Assembly (NCBI RefSeq): GCF_020184175.1
Contig: NC_065532.1
Location: forward strand, 22,754,001 to 22,818,000
DNA: 64,000 nucleotides
Reading direction: 5' to 3'
DNA from: Aphis gossypii
Taxonomy: Eukaryota > Arthropoda > Insecta > Hemiptera > Aphididae
The notes under the pieces were generated by a model that saw only the letters and a program-made list of their open reading frames with translations, was not told where the DNA came from and ran no database searches. The translations under genes were made by a program, and so were the position numbers. Positions 34,917 to 46,313 of this stretch are shown here, piece after piece; the stretch's first letter is position 1; every line of letters begins with the position of its first letter.

Positions 34917-36566
34917 CAAGACCTCGGCGATAGAAATTTATCCAGATAGCGACATTAGAACGATTGTAGAGAGAGCATATATAAAGTTGATGAAGGAGGA
35001 GGAAGAATATAAATCACGCGGAAGTGGATTTACACTAGAGTCGATAGACGGACTATTGTTGGCGGTCTACAAATATATGCCAATGGGTGGATCATCGTAT
35101 ATACAATTACCGGAATTTATTGAAAGGAAGCGGGGGACAATAAATCCACAAAATGTAGATCAGGAATGTTTCAAGTGGGCAATACTAGCGAGACACGTGA
35201 CGGGGCCGCCGGTATACCGAGTTAGTGAAAACTATAGGCAGCACGAGGGAAAATATAATTTTGACTGTATTTCGTTCCCGACTCCGATGTCAGACATATC
35301 AAAATTTGAAAAAAATAACCCAAACGTGACCGTTAATGTTTACGGCTTGGAAAAAAAGTTTCAACCACCGAAGAAATTCCCCACATACGAGGTGTACCCG
35401 CTGCGTGTGGTAGATGAGGAGAAATCAGACCACTTCGATCTGATGCTGGTTACGGATGAAGACAATGCACATTACATATACATTTCTAATTTTTCCCGTC
35501 TCATACGTGCGCAGAAAACTAGACATGAAGAGAGAGTAGTGTTTTGCAAGAAGTGTTTCACATCATTCGATGACAGGCGGCATAAATACAAGTTGAGCGG
35601 ACGGGAGGCGTTAACTCAGCATAAGCTTATATGCGGTGCACATAAGCCAATATTACCGGTGATGCCGAAAGAAGGCGAGTGTCTGCGATTTGAAGCATGG
35701 AGAAAAACTCAGAGACATCCTATAGTAATATATGCGGATTTTGAGACACTGCTAGTTAAGACGGACGAGGTGAAGGGAAAAAATACGAAGATTGTTCACA
35801 AACATGAGGCTATGAGCTATGGTCTCATTGTGAAGGCGAGCAATGACGTACCGGCAGAGCTATTAGCGAGATACGAGATACCAACGGAACCAATATTATA
35901 TCGAGGAAGTGAGAGTCGGCGTGATGTGGTGGCGACATTTTGTTGAAACCGTGTCTGAAATAGCATTAAAGACAGAGAAATTATTGAAGACGAATATTCC
36001 GATAAATATGTCCGCAGACGACATACAAGTTCATGAAGCAGCGACGCACTGCAATCTATGCAAAATTGAGTTTACCCCACCTTCAGAGGTACTATATCGT
36101 AAGACAGCTGACCATTGCCATCTCACAGGAAAATACCGTCAAGCTCTCTGCAATGTATGCAACCAAAAACTACAAACACCCGTTTTTGTACCATGCTACT
36201 TCCATAAATTGTCCAACTATGACGCACATCTGATAGTCACAGAACTTGGTTATGACACCCAGACTATTAGAGTGATACCCAACAGTGAGGAAAAATATAT
36301 TTCGTTTACGAAATATGTGTCAAGTAAATTCCAAATCCGTTTCATAGATACTTTTAGATTCATGGCATCAGGACTATCAACTCTAGCTAAAAATCTTGTA
36401 ACACCAGGTCTTGAAAACTTTCGTGAAACAGCTAAAGTGTTTACTGGAGACGATATGCCACTTGTAACTCGTAAGGGGGTGTACCCGTATGAGTACACGG
36501 ATAGTTGGAGCAGGTTGGACGAGACGAGTTTACCGAGCAAGAGGAGTTTTTATAGCACGTTAAACG
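34036..36566 (+). pseudogene. Zinc-finger / DNA polymerase B gene, copy C
   Basis: Exons 34036-34192 (two C2H2 fingers, CEQC...H.KTH and CTIC...H), 34262-34453 and 34591-36566. Intron positions equal those of copy B. Exon 3 has the same exonuclease motifs (YADFET, zinc block DHCHLTGKYR, SNYDAHLI) but ends before Exo III, fused at 36563-36566 to inverted sequence. Lesions: an extra base near 34735 and a small indel near 35930. The first 930 bp of exon 3 differ from copy B at many codons, while sequence after about 35522 is almost identical to copies A and B, pointing to recombination or gene conversion. Role in intact relatives: DNA replication of the element. Confidence 0.75.
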
Positions 36567-37443
36567 CCCTGTTCTCTGACGAGTTCGGCACGTTGGGGCG
36601 GTTGTAAGTCGCCTCGAGCTTAAGGTTAAATTTAATTGCATGTTTTTGTACGTGGGTTTTTAACAAACTGACTAGCTCGGTCATTAGCCCACGTAGAAAG
36701 TCTGAATATATTTTTACATTTCTGATGTTTTTAGCATAGTACCAAACTATTTTATGACTCGCGGACGACAAAATTTCATTAAACCCGGGAACCTTCACCA
36801 TATCCATCCGCGTCTTTTTTACCCTAGCAGCCGAGGTGGTGTTGGCGGTCGAAACACGTTTCCCGTTAACGCCCGTAGTATAAGAATCTAAAGAAAAATT
36901 GATATATCTTTATAAAAACATTTAACTTGTAATACATATGCCTTTTAAAATTTAAATAATCCATGACGGATAAAATAAAATCAGCGGGTCTTTTAAAAAT
37001 CTAATTAATCCCGATAAACTAACCTTTATTCTCAAATTCGTCCATGGCTTGCATACACATCTCGTCTTCGGTTAACATATTTGATCTACCGGCTGAGCCA
37101 TCGGGAACGGAAATTTGAGGGGTAATCTGGATCTGTGGAGCAATGCGAGGCGCGAACTGTATGACACTCTGTCGTACTGGTTGAGATGCAGGCTGGCTAT
37201 AAGACGGAGCGATGCCTTGGAAAAAATATTAGATATAAATTAATAATAGATATAAATTATTAATAAAAATAAATAAGTATACATACCATGAGCATTTTTC
37301 AAATGTTTGGTGAGACTGGTTTTGTATGTAAATGTTGACTGACATATAGTACATGGAAAACGAATACCGGTATGAGTTTTCCCATGTCTGACTAAATTAT
37401 CTTTACGGGTGAAAACCAACGGGCACTGTTCGCATTTAAACAT
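36563..37443 (-). pseudogene. Zinc-finger / DNA polymerase B gene, 5' part (copy D)
   Basis: Minus-strand mirror of copy C: exons 37443-37287, 37215-37024 and 36887 to the junction near 36566. It contains the two zinc fingers, the linker exon and only the first ~100 codons of the large exon. At position 36772, where copy C has one extra base, this copy is open. It ends where it is fused to copy C. No exonuclease or polymerase motif is retained. Confidence 0.75.
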
Positions 37444-38680
37444 ATTTAAAATGAAAACGAAAAGAAAAATAATAAAATGTTTATACACTTGTAATACTTT
37501 TAAACTCACTATAAAATTTTTAAAGACGCGCGTAGACGTGTACAACGGTTTAAGGCAGTAGACGGACTAAACGGCCACCGGCTCTTTCAGTCCGATCGCG
37601 GTGCCTGGAAATTAAATAGGTGGGAACATTTTTTCAATATTAATGGATTTTGCTGGAATGTATTATTCACTAATATCATTATTTATATATTATTAATTTT
37701 AATATCATTAGCGTGCGACATCCTGGCGACCGGTAGGACACAATAAGAAGACATTTATTTGTGATTATTACTATCATTTGGCATGAAATGTCTTTCAATC
37801 ACTAATGTACAGGTGGTGTGTGAATGATAAAGGGTCTTTCAATATAAATGGCGAGCAAGTCTAAATTTAATAACATTTTTGTATGTTATATTATTTTTCT
37901 AAAATTATAAGTGGAGACTATACGTTGTTAGAGTATTTATATGATTATATTATTTAGCGTGTATTTAAATATAATAGTATATCGTTCAATGGGCGGCGGC
38001 AATAATAATAATGGTTTTTGCAAGGTATTGTGTGATTATTGATATTTATTTGAATAAGGATACCTATTAAAAGTCCACGACATCCTGGCGACACGTGCGA
38101 TTATTAAGCTATTAGTTTTCATAGCTATTAGTTAATTGAATAAAGGATTTGGCAATAGAGTACTAAGTATGCAGGTGCAAGCTATTAGTTTTCATTTATC
38201 GATAATATTTATAATATGTACATCTAAGAAATGTCTCTTAACATCAACCGCGAATAATATTTTATAGTACAGTATTCTGTGTATATTATTCAACGTGTAT
38301 TTAAATATAACAGTATATCGTTCAATGGGTGGTGGTGGTAATAAATATATAACTGATTAAATGTATGCGAGCGGCGGTAAAAAATATTTGATAACAAAGT
38401 GATAACTGATTACAATAATATATGATTGTGTGAGATAAAAATATATGTTGATTTAATACAAGACCGTGATCGGGCCGCGCGGTAAAAATATATGATAACA
38501 TTTGATAACATTTATGGTAATAATGCTTGATAACAGTGATAAGAAAATGATAATGCTTGTACGATATGTCGGTTACGTAGGGAATATGGTGGCGCGGCGG
38601 TGGTTGAGGTTGAGGTGGTTGCGGGTTGAGGTTGAGGTGGTTGCGGGTTGAGGTTTCAGAACCTACCAAAATATACTACT
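37444..38680 (-). other. Right non-coding arm and terminus of Polinton-like insertion
   Basis: No gene. It holds the promoter mirror copy (37490-37570), the conserved arm with GCGACATCCTGGCGACCGG (37713-37731), TTATCA-type repeats in complement (38480-38560) and two tandem copies of a GGTTGAGGTGGTTGCGGGTT unit (38603-38655) before the end. Confidence 0.65.
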
Positions 38681-38686
38681 TTTATC
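38681..38686. repeat. Target-site duplication TTTATC, right copy
   Basis: Direct repeat of 32249-32254 immediately outside the right terminus. Confidence 0.85.
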
Positions 38687-38715
38687 ACCAATTTTATTTT
38701 TTTAATATGGTGATT

Positions 38716-39153
38716 CTAATCACCAAAATTTCCTACACAGTATCCTATTTCTGGGTGATATACCATATTTTCAGGACATGTCAGTTCGACTACTGATCCA
38801 TCCCAACATGAAATGTACTTTTCGTTGGAATTTGGACTTGGAAAATTTCCTCTTGGTTCTTTACATTGAGCTTTTAATGCGTCTCTCGACGGGGGCCCAG
38901 TTGATAACGTGGCATCTAGATCAAAAGAATATGTAGTTCCTGCACTGGTACTGACTTCTGGTTCTCCTTTCTCTTTCTTCTTCTTTTTTCTTCTTTTTTC
39001 TTTCTGTTCTCCGGGAGTTTCAGAACTAGGTTTTTCAGGCTCAGGTTGTTGTGTTTTCGGATATGTCGGGATCACTTCTGGAAGTTCGGGTGTTGAAGTT
39101 CTGATTTGCCATCTTTGACGCATATATTTTCCAATTTTTTTTATACATTTCAC
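38716..39153 (-). CDS. Protein with reduced chitin-binding type-2 (peritrophin-A-like) domain
   Basis: The 145-residue frame has a basic N-terminus (MKCIKKIGKYMRQRW), a proline/glutamate-rich stretch with a lysine cluster (EKRRKKKKKEKGE), and a C-terminal CBM14-like domain from Cys at residue ~110: AQCKEPRGNFPSPN, EKYISCWDG, ELTCPENMVYHPE, IGYC. Only four of the usual six Cys are there; the second (Ser/Asn at PNSNEK) and the last are absent. No signal peptide is visible, so this may be a 3' exon of a longer secreted or cuticular protein; the Met used is the first in frame. Its stop lies 30 bp from the Polinton-like insertion. Host origin is likely but viral origin is not excluded. Confidence 0.55.
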   Translation of the reverse strand: MKCIKKIGKYMRQRWQIRTSTPELPEVIPTYPKTQQPEPEKPSSETPGEQKEKRRKKKKKEKGEPEVSTSAGTTYSFDLDATLSTGPPSRDALKAQCKEPRGNFPSPNSNEKYISCWDGSVVELTCPENMVYHPEIGYCVGNFGD

Positions 39154-40227
39154 TAATAATAAGAAACATAAGTAATTTAAAATTATTATAAAGTTTTGTA
39201 ATCGAAATTAATCCAACCTAAATAGTAAAAAACAATAACACTGAAATTATTAACTACTTTTCATGATTAATATTGTATAATATTTACATACATACTATTA
39301 AAATACCTTAGTAGATACTGGTATGTTCTTAAGAAATTAACATTTTGCCATTTTATCTAATATTTCTATACATATAATATGCATAATATTATCATATTCA
39401 AAATTAGACTTTATTAAATTTAACAAATAATAATTTCATAATGTCAGATTAATATTACATGATTATTATATAAAAATTAGTTAAAAAAAAACTTACGTAA
39501 AATGCGAAAATCATACTTTAAACATACGTTACATAGCTACACAATATACGTCATATAATATATTTTAATTAATTTTAAGATAAGTGAATAAGATGAAAGA
39601 ACTATAAATTAACGCCGATCTTTGAATAAACATATTTAATATCAATAATGCTTTTTATATTTCTAATTAAATATATTTTTAACATTTATACACCTAGATA
39701 TGTTATCTAAATATTACATAAATACAAAAAAAAAAATCAAATTCAATCAAAATCAAATCAAAATCAAAGGTCAAAATGTAAGTATACTTTTTACAAAAAA
39801 GATATTTTAAAATATGATCTAGTATTCAGTGATTGAACTATAATCATTATACTGATAAAAATCTACTATGACTGTTAATTTATTATATTCGTACAATTAT
39901 TATACCTACCAAGGTTTTGCATAAAATGAATTATTATAGTACAATATCTGCAGTACAATATTTTTTTAATGTTTATCTATTTATCTAAAGTCCTTATTGG
40001 CTCTGCTGTATACTAAACCATAAAATGTCAAGTACCATAAAAAAATTTTAATACTCAGCAACGATGTACAATTTGCTAAATCCCTTACATTTTGAACACG
40101 AAATTTAAAGAAAATTAAGCTATTTATTGTAAATTTATGACTTAGACATGCTTTGACATTTAATTAGAAAATATTTTTAAATGGTTTATTAACTACACAT
40201 AATCAGTAAGGATTATTGAAAAAAAAA
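39154..40227. other. AT-rich gap, nothing recognised
   Basis: I saw no coding exon, RNA gene or clear repeat apart from short runs such as TCAAAATCAAATCAAAATC near 39750. It may be intronic or upstream sequence of the chitin-binding gene. Confidence 0.4.
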
Positions 40228-42845
40228 AAAAAAGTCGGCAAGTGGGTACCGCTCTGCTGTACATTATGGGGTGGGGTGGACCTCGGACTGGGGTAGATTA
40301 AATTTGAATGCAATGATAAGTATCATTGTATACGAAAAACGATTCTGAACGGAGATGATTTGTCAGTCTATAATATATTATAATTAAATATTGTCATATA
40401 TTTTATTTTTCAATTAGGACGCATTTGCATTTGGCATGGTTAATCAACTATTCCAAAAACATTGCATGTAGGTAGTTATTATAATTCACATAGATAATAT
40501 CTATGATAATTCAAAATACCTTATATTATCATAGATATACCTGCTATACCATATAATCACATATAATATTGTACACAGCCAAGGTTTATAGATTAGTATC
40601 TATAAACCACGGACTAAGATATATATCTTATGTATATCTTAGTCCGTGGTATAAACTTACTATAAATGTATAATAATATAACATTATTTTCGAAAATTTT
40701 AAATTACATATTGGTACCACTGTATAGATTATAATGTTCAAACCACGAATTAAAATAATATTATACTGGATACCCAACGAGAGGTGATAAGGAGCTCCCA
40801 AAGTGACTTTTCATGTACAAAGGACTACTAGCGCTTCAAGGGAATTCAAAATATATTAATGTCGTTGTAATCAGGAATTGAATTATATAATATATATATT
40901 TCCTAGAAGTTTTATTAATTAATTTAATTCGTGGAATTTAAACGTTGACGGTAAATTATCTTGAAAAAAGTCGCCACTAATATGATTACAAGTGCTAGGT
41001 GTAGTTTGCAACAGCTGTTTTAGCGAGTCAATTTGGGTCCCAGAAAAATGGTTGTTTGTATAGGTCGTTGGGTATCCACTATATTTTAATTCGTGGTTCA
41101 AACCACGGACTAAGCTGATATTATCCATGAACTCAACGTTTATAGATTATTCAAAATTTGAACTTCAAATGCTAATAAAAAAAAATTGTGCCTATGTATT
41201 ATTATAATTTTTTAATCACTATAAGAATAACATATGAGGAACTTTGTATAAAATTTACAAGTATTTTTATAGGGCCAAAAAGATTTTATCGACACATAAA
41301 AAAACAATTTTCAGAAAAATTGAAAATTTCAGTTGTCTATAAATAGCTCAAAAAAATTAAAAATATTTTGAAAATTAAATCACGTAAAGAAAACGCGAAT
41401 CTTAATAACTGGTAAAATTTTCAAGTATCTACGACTTATACTTTTTGAATAATAACAAATATTTAAAATCGTCTGAGGATAAATCGTTATCGTTACGCGA
41501 TTTCGTTAAAATTTAAAATTCAAACGCACTTAAAATTTTTCCTATAATGATGCTTCGAGTTTTCTCTATAGATACTTGAAGGTAAACTTATGGAAAACTT
41601 AGTGTTGTATTTTTAATCCTTAGTTATAAACACAAAAAATTTTATGATTTTTCAACTTCAAATAATTTGCAAATATTCATGGTTTTAACGAATTGTTGTC
41701 AATATTTGAACTTCAAATGCTAATAAAAAAAAATTGTGCCTATGTATTCTTATAATTTTTTAATCACTATAAGAATAACATATGAGGAACTTTGTATAAC
41801 ATTTTCAAGTATTTTGATAGGGCCAAAAAAATTTTATCGACCCTTCAAAAAAAATTTTTCAGAAAAATTGAAAATTTCAGTTGTCTATAAATAGCTCAAA
41901 AAAGTCAAAATATTTTGAAATTTAAATCACGTAAAGAAAACGCGAATCTTAATAACTGGTAAAATTTTCAAGTATCTACGACTTATACTTTTTGAATAAT
42001 AACAAATATCAAAAATCGTTTGAGGCTAAACTGTTATTTAACGCGGTTTTTGTAAAAATTTAAATTTCAAACACTCATAAAAATTTTTTGTCTGAATCCG
42101 TTAGAGTTTTTTTTACAGATATTTGAAGAAAAATGTATGGAGAACCTTGTACCAAATTTTCAAAACTTAGTTATAAAAGAAAAAAATTTTATGGTTTTTC
42201 AACTTCAAAATTACTTGCAAATTTTCACGTTTTCGACAGATTTCGTAAAAATTTGAACTAAAAACGCTTATAAAAAAAAATTGTGACTAACGATTTTTAA
42301 TTTTTTTTAGCTACATTAAAAACAACTTATAAGGAACCTTGTATTAAATTTTCAAAACTTTTTGGTCATCCAAAAAATTTTATCGACACTTAAAAAAAAA
42401 TTTCTCAAAAAAATCGAAAATTTCAGTGGTCTATAAATAACTCAAAAAAAGTCAAAATTTTTTGAAAATTTAACTATATACAGATACCACTGACATAACC
42501 ATTTGGTGAAAATTTCAAGTGTTTTCAGCGATTAGTTTTTGAATTACAACCATAAAAAAAAATCGATTTGGTCGAAAACTGGTTTTGCGTAAAAATTGCC
42601 GTTTTTCCGTCATTTTTTTTTGTTTTCTCGATTTTTTTGAAAACTGTTGGAAAATGTTAACTTTTTACCTCTATAATGCACCAAGGATATTCACTTTTAC
42701 ATCGGAAACCACCCCCATTGTTTAAAATTGGAGCATTATTTCGACTAGTTATGCTGTACACAGACACAAAAACAAAAAAAAAAAAAAAAACACACACCAT
42801 TGTAAAATCAATACATTCATCACTTCGTTCAGAATCTAATATACA
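40228..42845. repeat. AT-rich interspersed repeat, copy 2 (inverted relative to copy 1)
   Basis: Starts after an A-run with GTCGGCAAGTGGGTACCGC and ends near CACTTCGTTCAGAATCT. It matches the reverse complement of 10338-12440 with moderate divergence. Two internal units begin at about 41157 and 41703 with TTGAACTTCAAATGCTAATA, giving a period near 550 bp. It is split by unrelated sequence at about 40420-41150. Confidence 0.7.
40420..41150. other. Sequence inserted in repeat copy 2, with two inverted repeats
   Basis: A hairpin at about 40594-40663 pairs CCACGGACTAAGATATA with its complement. A second inverted pair at 40738-40780 and 41062-41100 (CAAACCACGAATTAAAATA and complement) encloses ~280 bp, MITE-like. 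The small frame inside is not convincing as a gene. Confidence 0.5.
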
Positions 42846-43708
42846 ATTGGATAACAATTAAAACAATGATCTTATTCAAATAGTTGAGTATACTACTGTA
42901 TTTCCTGCCTTGGTTTTATTGGCTTGAAATAAATTGATAATATTAGGCTAAACAACTATGACCGGTCTTCGATGAGTAATTTTTTATTTTTTTTTTGGTT
43001 AATATTATTTTGACCTATACCTTTTTAGGTGTTGTATTAGTGTACTACAACACTGATGGCAAAAACCACTGACCCTGCCCACTACATTCGCCTACTCTTA
43101 ATCCACACCCCGGGTTTTGTCTATCCGGATTATCCGGATTACATAAATAAAAAGTGCAAGGAAAATTAGGTTTTCCCTTAAGAATAAATAATTTATAAAA
43201 TCTCATTGGAGTACAATGGCAATGTGACAGCCATGCCATTATTCTATGATATATTTTATGCATATCACGTATCAGAATAAATATTTACAGCAATTAGACA
43301 ACAATTTCATAATATCAATATTATTATAACATTAGTACTTGGTTAAATTAAAAATATTATAATTGTTACATTATAATAACATTATTCCATATTTAAAAAA
43401 GTAATATTCAATCTAAAATATTTCTTAAATCTGCTATTTAAGTTTTTTATAAATATTTAAATTGAAATCTAATAAGAATATTATAATAACATGTATTTTT
43501 TTAACATAGTATAATATTTTTTTGCAAATATTCTTTGTATATTTTGAATAGGTATGTTAAATTTACAATATTTTGATTTTAATTTTTAGTAAACATTTCA
43601 AGAACAATTTACAAACAATCTAAAATAACATTTTGTTTTAAATGTTCTATGTACATTTCACATGAATAATATTAATAATATTTAAAAAATGACTTTATAA
43701 TAAGCTGC
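42846..43708. other. AT-rich gap, nothing recognised
   Basis: No supported gene. The short minus-strand frame at 43045-43263 has neither codon pattern nor family resemblance I can name. Confidence 0.4.
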
Positions 43709-44178
43709 AGAGGACGCCACACAGATGACAGATTTTGTATGTTGTCTACATCAAGTTCAAACAGAAAATTTACGCTGAGCATATCACGTTTAACACCGTC
43801 AGTTCAAAAATTAGAGAGAATTGATCCCTTATAAAATTTCAAGGTAAGATTTTTATTAAGGGCTTCTCATTGGCTTTTTATTATATTTTAAATTGAAAGC
43901 GATTTATGGGTGTTTTAAAATTGTAAATTGTTTGTACAACTTAAAATATTCATAACTAGCATAAAAATTAAAATATAATAAAATGCCAATGAGAAGTCCT
44001 AGATAATAATCTTACCTTTAAATTTTATAAGGGATCAATACACTCAAATTTTCAAACTAACAGAGATAAACGTGATCTGCTGAGAGTATAATTTGTTATG
44101 TGACGCGTTTGTACGCGTTTCATATAGTCTGTGGTAAGACGAAGACAACACATTACACAATGTGGATGTAGCGTCATC
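43709..44178. mobile_element. ~470-bp MITE with long inverted arms
   Basis: Arms of about 190 bp pair with mismatches: GAGGACGCCACACAGATGAC at the left against the complement of GTGGATGTAGCGTCATCT at the right. An especially close inner pair is TTGATCCCTTATAAAATTTC against its complement at 44020-44042. Non-coding. Confidence 0.65.
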
Positions 44179-44386
44179 TTAAGTGAAAATTAGTAATATA
44201 ATAGAATATAATATAAGCTAAAATGCACTATTATACCACGCCAATAATTAATAATGTATAATATATTTTAATGTTATTATAGTTATTATAATATAATATT
44301 TATATAATATGATTATTTTATCATATTATACTATGCTATGCCCCCATAGAGCTATCTATGCCTTAATGGCTATGCCTTTGTTTACA

Positions 44387-44689
44387 TTATATTATTAAGA
44401 GGCCGTCACACTAGGAAAAAATCGACCGTAAAACATGGTTTTTTGATTCCAATAGTACTCAAGTCTCATTAGTCGTAGAAACATGATTTTTGTACCAAAT
44501 TAAACGTGAGAAGTTGTACTAAAAACTGTTGGAACAAATTTTTTAAATTTGTTTTCAAACCGATTTTATTTATATTTGAAATTTGTTAAAATTTTAAAAT
44601 TTTTAAAAAATTATATAAAATCAGCAAATTGAGATATCAAAATTCTGTATGCATTTCACTTTTAGTGTTACGGCCTCTTAATAATATAA
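44387..44689. mobile_element. ~300-bp MITE
   Basis: 27-bp inverted ends TTATATTATTAAGAGGCCGT (44387 onward) and the complement at 44663-44689, one mismatch. Interior is AT-rich and non-coding. Confidence 0.7.
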
Positions 44690-45764
44690 GATAATTAATC
44701 ATCACGCGTCGCCGTCGTCATCGTACGTTACGTCGACTGCACGTCTCGATTCAACTATTCCAGTGAAAAACTTATTTTACGGCTAAAAATAGTTACATAT
44801 AAACAAAATCCAATCATATCATTGGATGTGACTATACTCTATGGTTGTGACATTTGGCCGAGTGGCGAGTACATGACGCTGTCTAATGATTTGAGTTTTC
44901 ATTTACGCATTACGCATTACGCATTACGCAATACCTACGCTTATAATATTGTGACTTCTGAATTCTGACTCGTCGTTACTTTGCATTTTGCCTTTACTGC
45001 ATTCCTCTTTTATTTAAATATTTAGTTGTGTGCTACTGGTGGTTCGTCTCATTATACAACTACAATATTGTGCGTCTTTTTAAAAGTAAGTACCCGTTTT
45101 AAATATTTGTATTTAGTACCTAGGTGGCTAGAACACTAGGTAGTTCTCTACCATTATAGGTAGGCACATAATAATAACTAATGTATCCTTTAAGACAGTG
45201 TTTCCCAAAGGCTATCTTGAAAATTTGGATTTTTTAAACATCGTGTGCCGTGATTTATAAAAATTAATTTTAATGTGCCACGATGGGTATGCGGTATTGC
45301 GGTCTACCGTTCGTTTTTATACTTCATATTACATATTATATGCGATCTATTATAGGTGCCATATGGTCGATATTTTTTTATCAACCATACGTAATTACTA
45401 ATATTATTATAAAAAACTTTCAAAAGCTCATAGCACACTGGTTGAAAACTACAGTTTTATAGGTTGTATAAATACATCGATAGTTGTGACCGTTATCGAA
45501 TTAATGAATTGATAATTTCAAGACTAACCGACACTGTGTCGCTAAAAATATTACAGTCGCGTACTTATTCAACTTTTATATTTTTAACGTATAGACGTAC
45601 CTATACTGAGTGCGCCGAAAGAGTGCAAGTCGACTATCAAGTTCTGCGCATCATCCTGTATCTCCCTGCTATCAAAACTGATTTCCCTATGGCGCAGTGA
45701 CGTTTTGGAATGCGCAGTAAAACCGAATTTGGTCGCCGCCGACTTGCGCTCTCAGTATATAGTT
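44690..45764. other. Mixed non-coding stretch
   Basis: Contains a short tandem CGCATTA repeat near 44907-44930 and a decayed hAT-like piece starting CAGTGTTTCCCAAAGGC at 45196. No gene recognised. A splice-donor-like AAAAGTAAGTA at 45083 could end a 5' leader exon, but nothing downstream supports it. Confidence 0.35.
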
Positions 45765-46206
45765 TGTTATGGGCTATGAGATATCTGTAAGATATCTACA
45801 AGATATCAAGGCTAAGTTAGTATGACCATGCCTCGTGTCGAGGGCAATGCGGATGCTACTATGACCATGACACGTGTCGGGATAGTAAGCGCACCAATAA
45901 TTATAGTGCACTAATGATGCATTTGAGATGTTATTGCACATTCTCAAATTCGTGTCCGAATTTGCAACAACAACTACAAGGACACCTGGTTTTACCCAGA
46001 AGGCGACAACACGACGTAAACAAGAGACGCACCACAATATATAAGGGAGCCCGAAGACCAGCAACGGCAGATGTAGGTACCAAAGCTATCAACAACTGAG
46101 CACTTTCACGTCACTCAGCCACTTATTTTGTTTGTTATATGTATTTTATTTATATGCAATAAAGACATATTTCGTTATTAAGTTTAACTTTCATTCAAAG
46201 TAACCA
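45765..46206 (+). mobile_element. Candidate solo LTR
   Basis: About 440 bp from TGTTATGGGCTATGAG to TCAAAGTAACCA has LTR-like order: TG start, a GC-richer U3 with the repeat ATGACCATGCC/ATGACCATGAC, a TATA box (ATATATAAGGGAGCC, near 46040), an AATAAA at 46158, and a CA end. No internal retroelement sequence adjoins it, and a target duplication is not evident, so the ends are provisional. Confidence 0.45.
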
Positions 46207-46313
46207 TTTGGATTCAAATCTGATACTGGCACGCAACAAGTTGAATTTATTTTCAAACAATTTTGATAACCAATGGATTTATAAAATAAATGTGTAGACT
46301 GTAGGGAGCCGAC

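Larger units (their letters stand above)
32255..38680. mobile_element. Complete Polinton-like insertion, 6.4 kb, palindromic, TSD TTTATC
   Basis: The left end AGTAGTATATTTTGGTAGG starts at 32255; the right end is its exact inverted copy ending at 38680. TTTATC occurs directly outside both ends (32249-32254 and 38681-38686). Adenine-guanine ends and a 6-bp duplication are the signature of Polinton/Maverick integrases. The element has no visible integrase, capsid, ATPase or protease: only two head-to-head copies of the zinc-finger/polymerase gene, both truncated. It was presumably mobilised by enzymes supplied elsewhere. Ends are followed by a CAACC-rich stretch (AACCTCAACCCGCAACCACC) on both sides. 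Confidence 0.8.

Noticed and set aside
45196..45454. hAT-like MITE starting CAGTGTTTCCCAAAG
   Set aside because: Left and right ends pair poorly and no 8-bp duplication is present; mentioned only as a decayed piece.
45464..45700. 78-residue plus-strand frame
   Set aside because: No domain, no splice context and a location just upstream of a probable LTR; could be chance.
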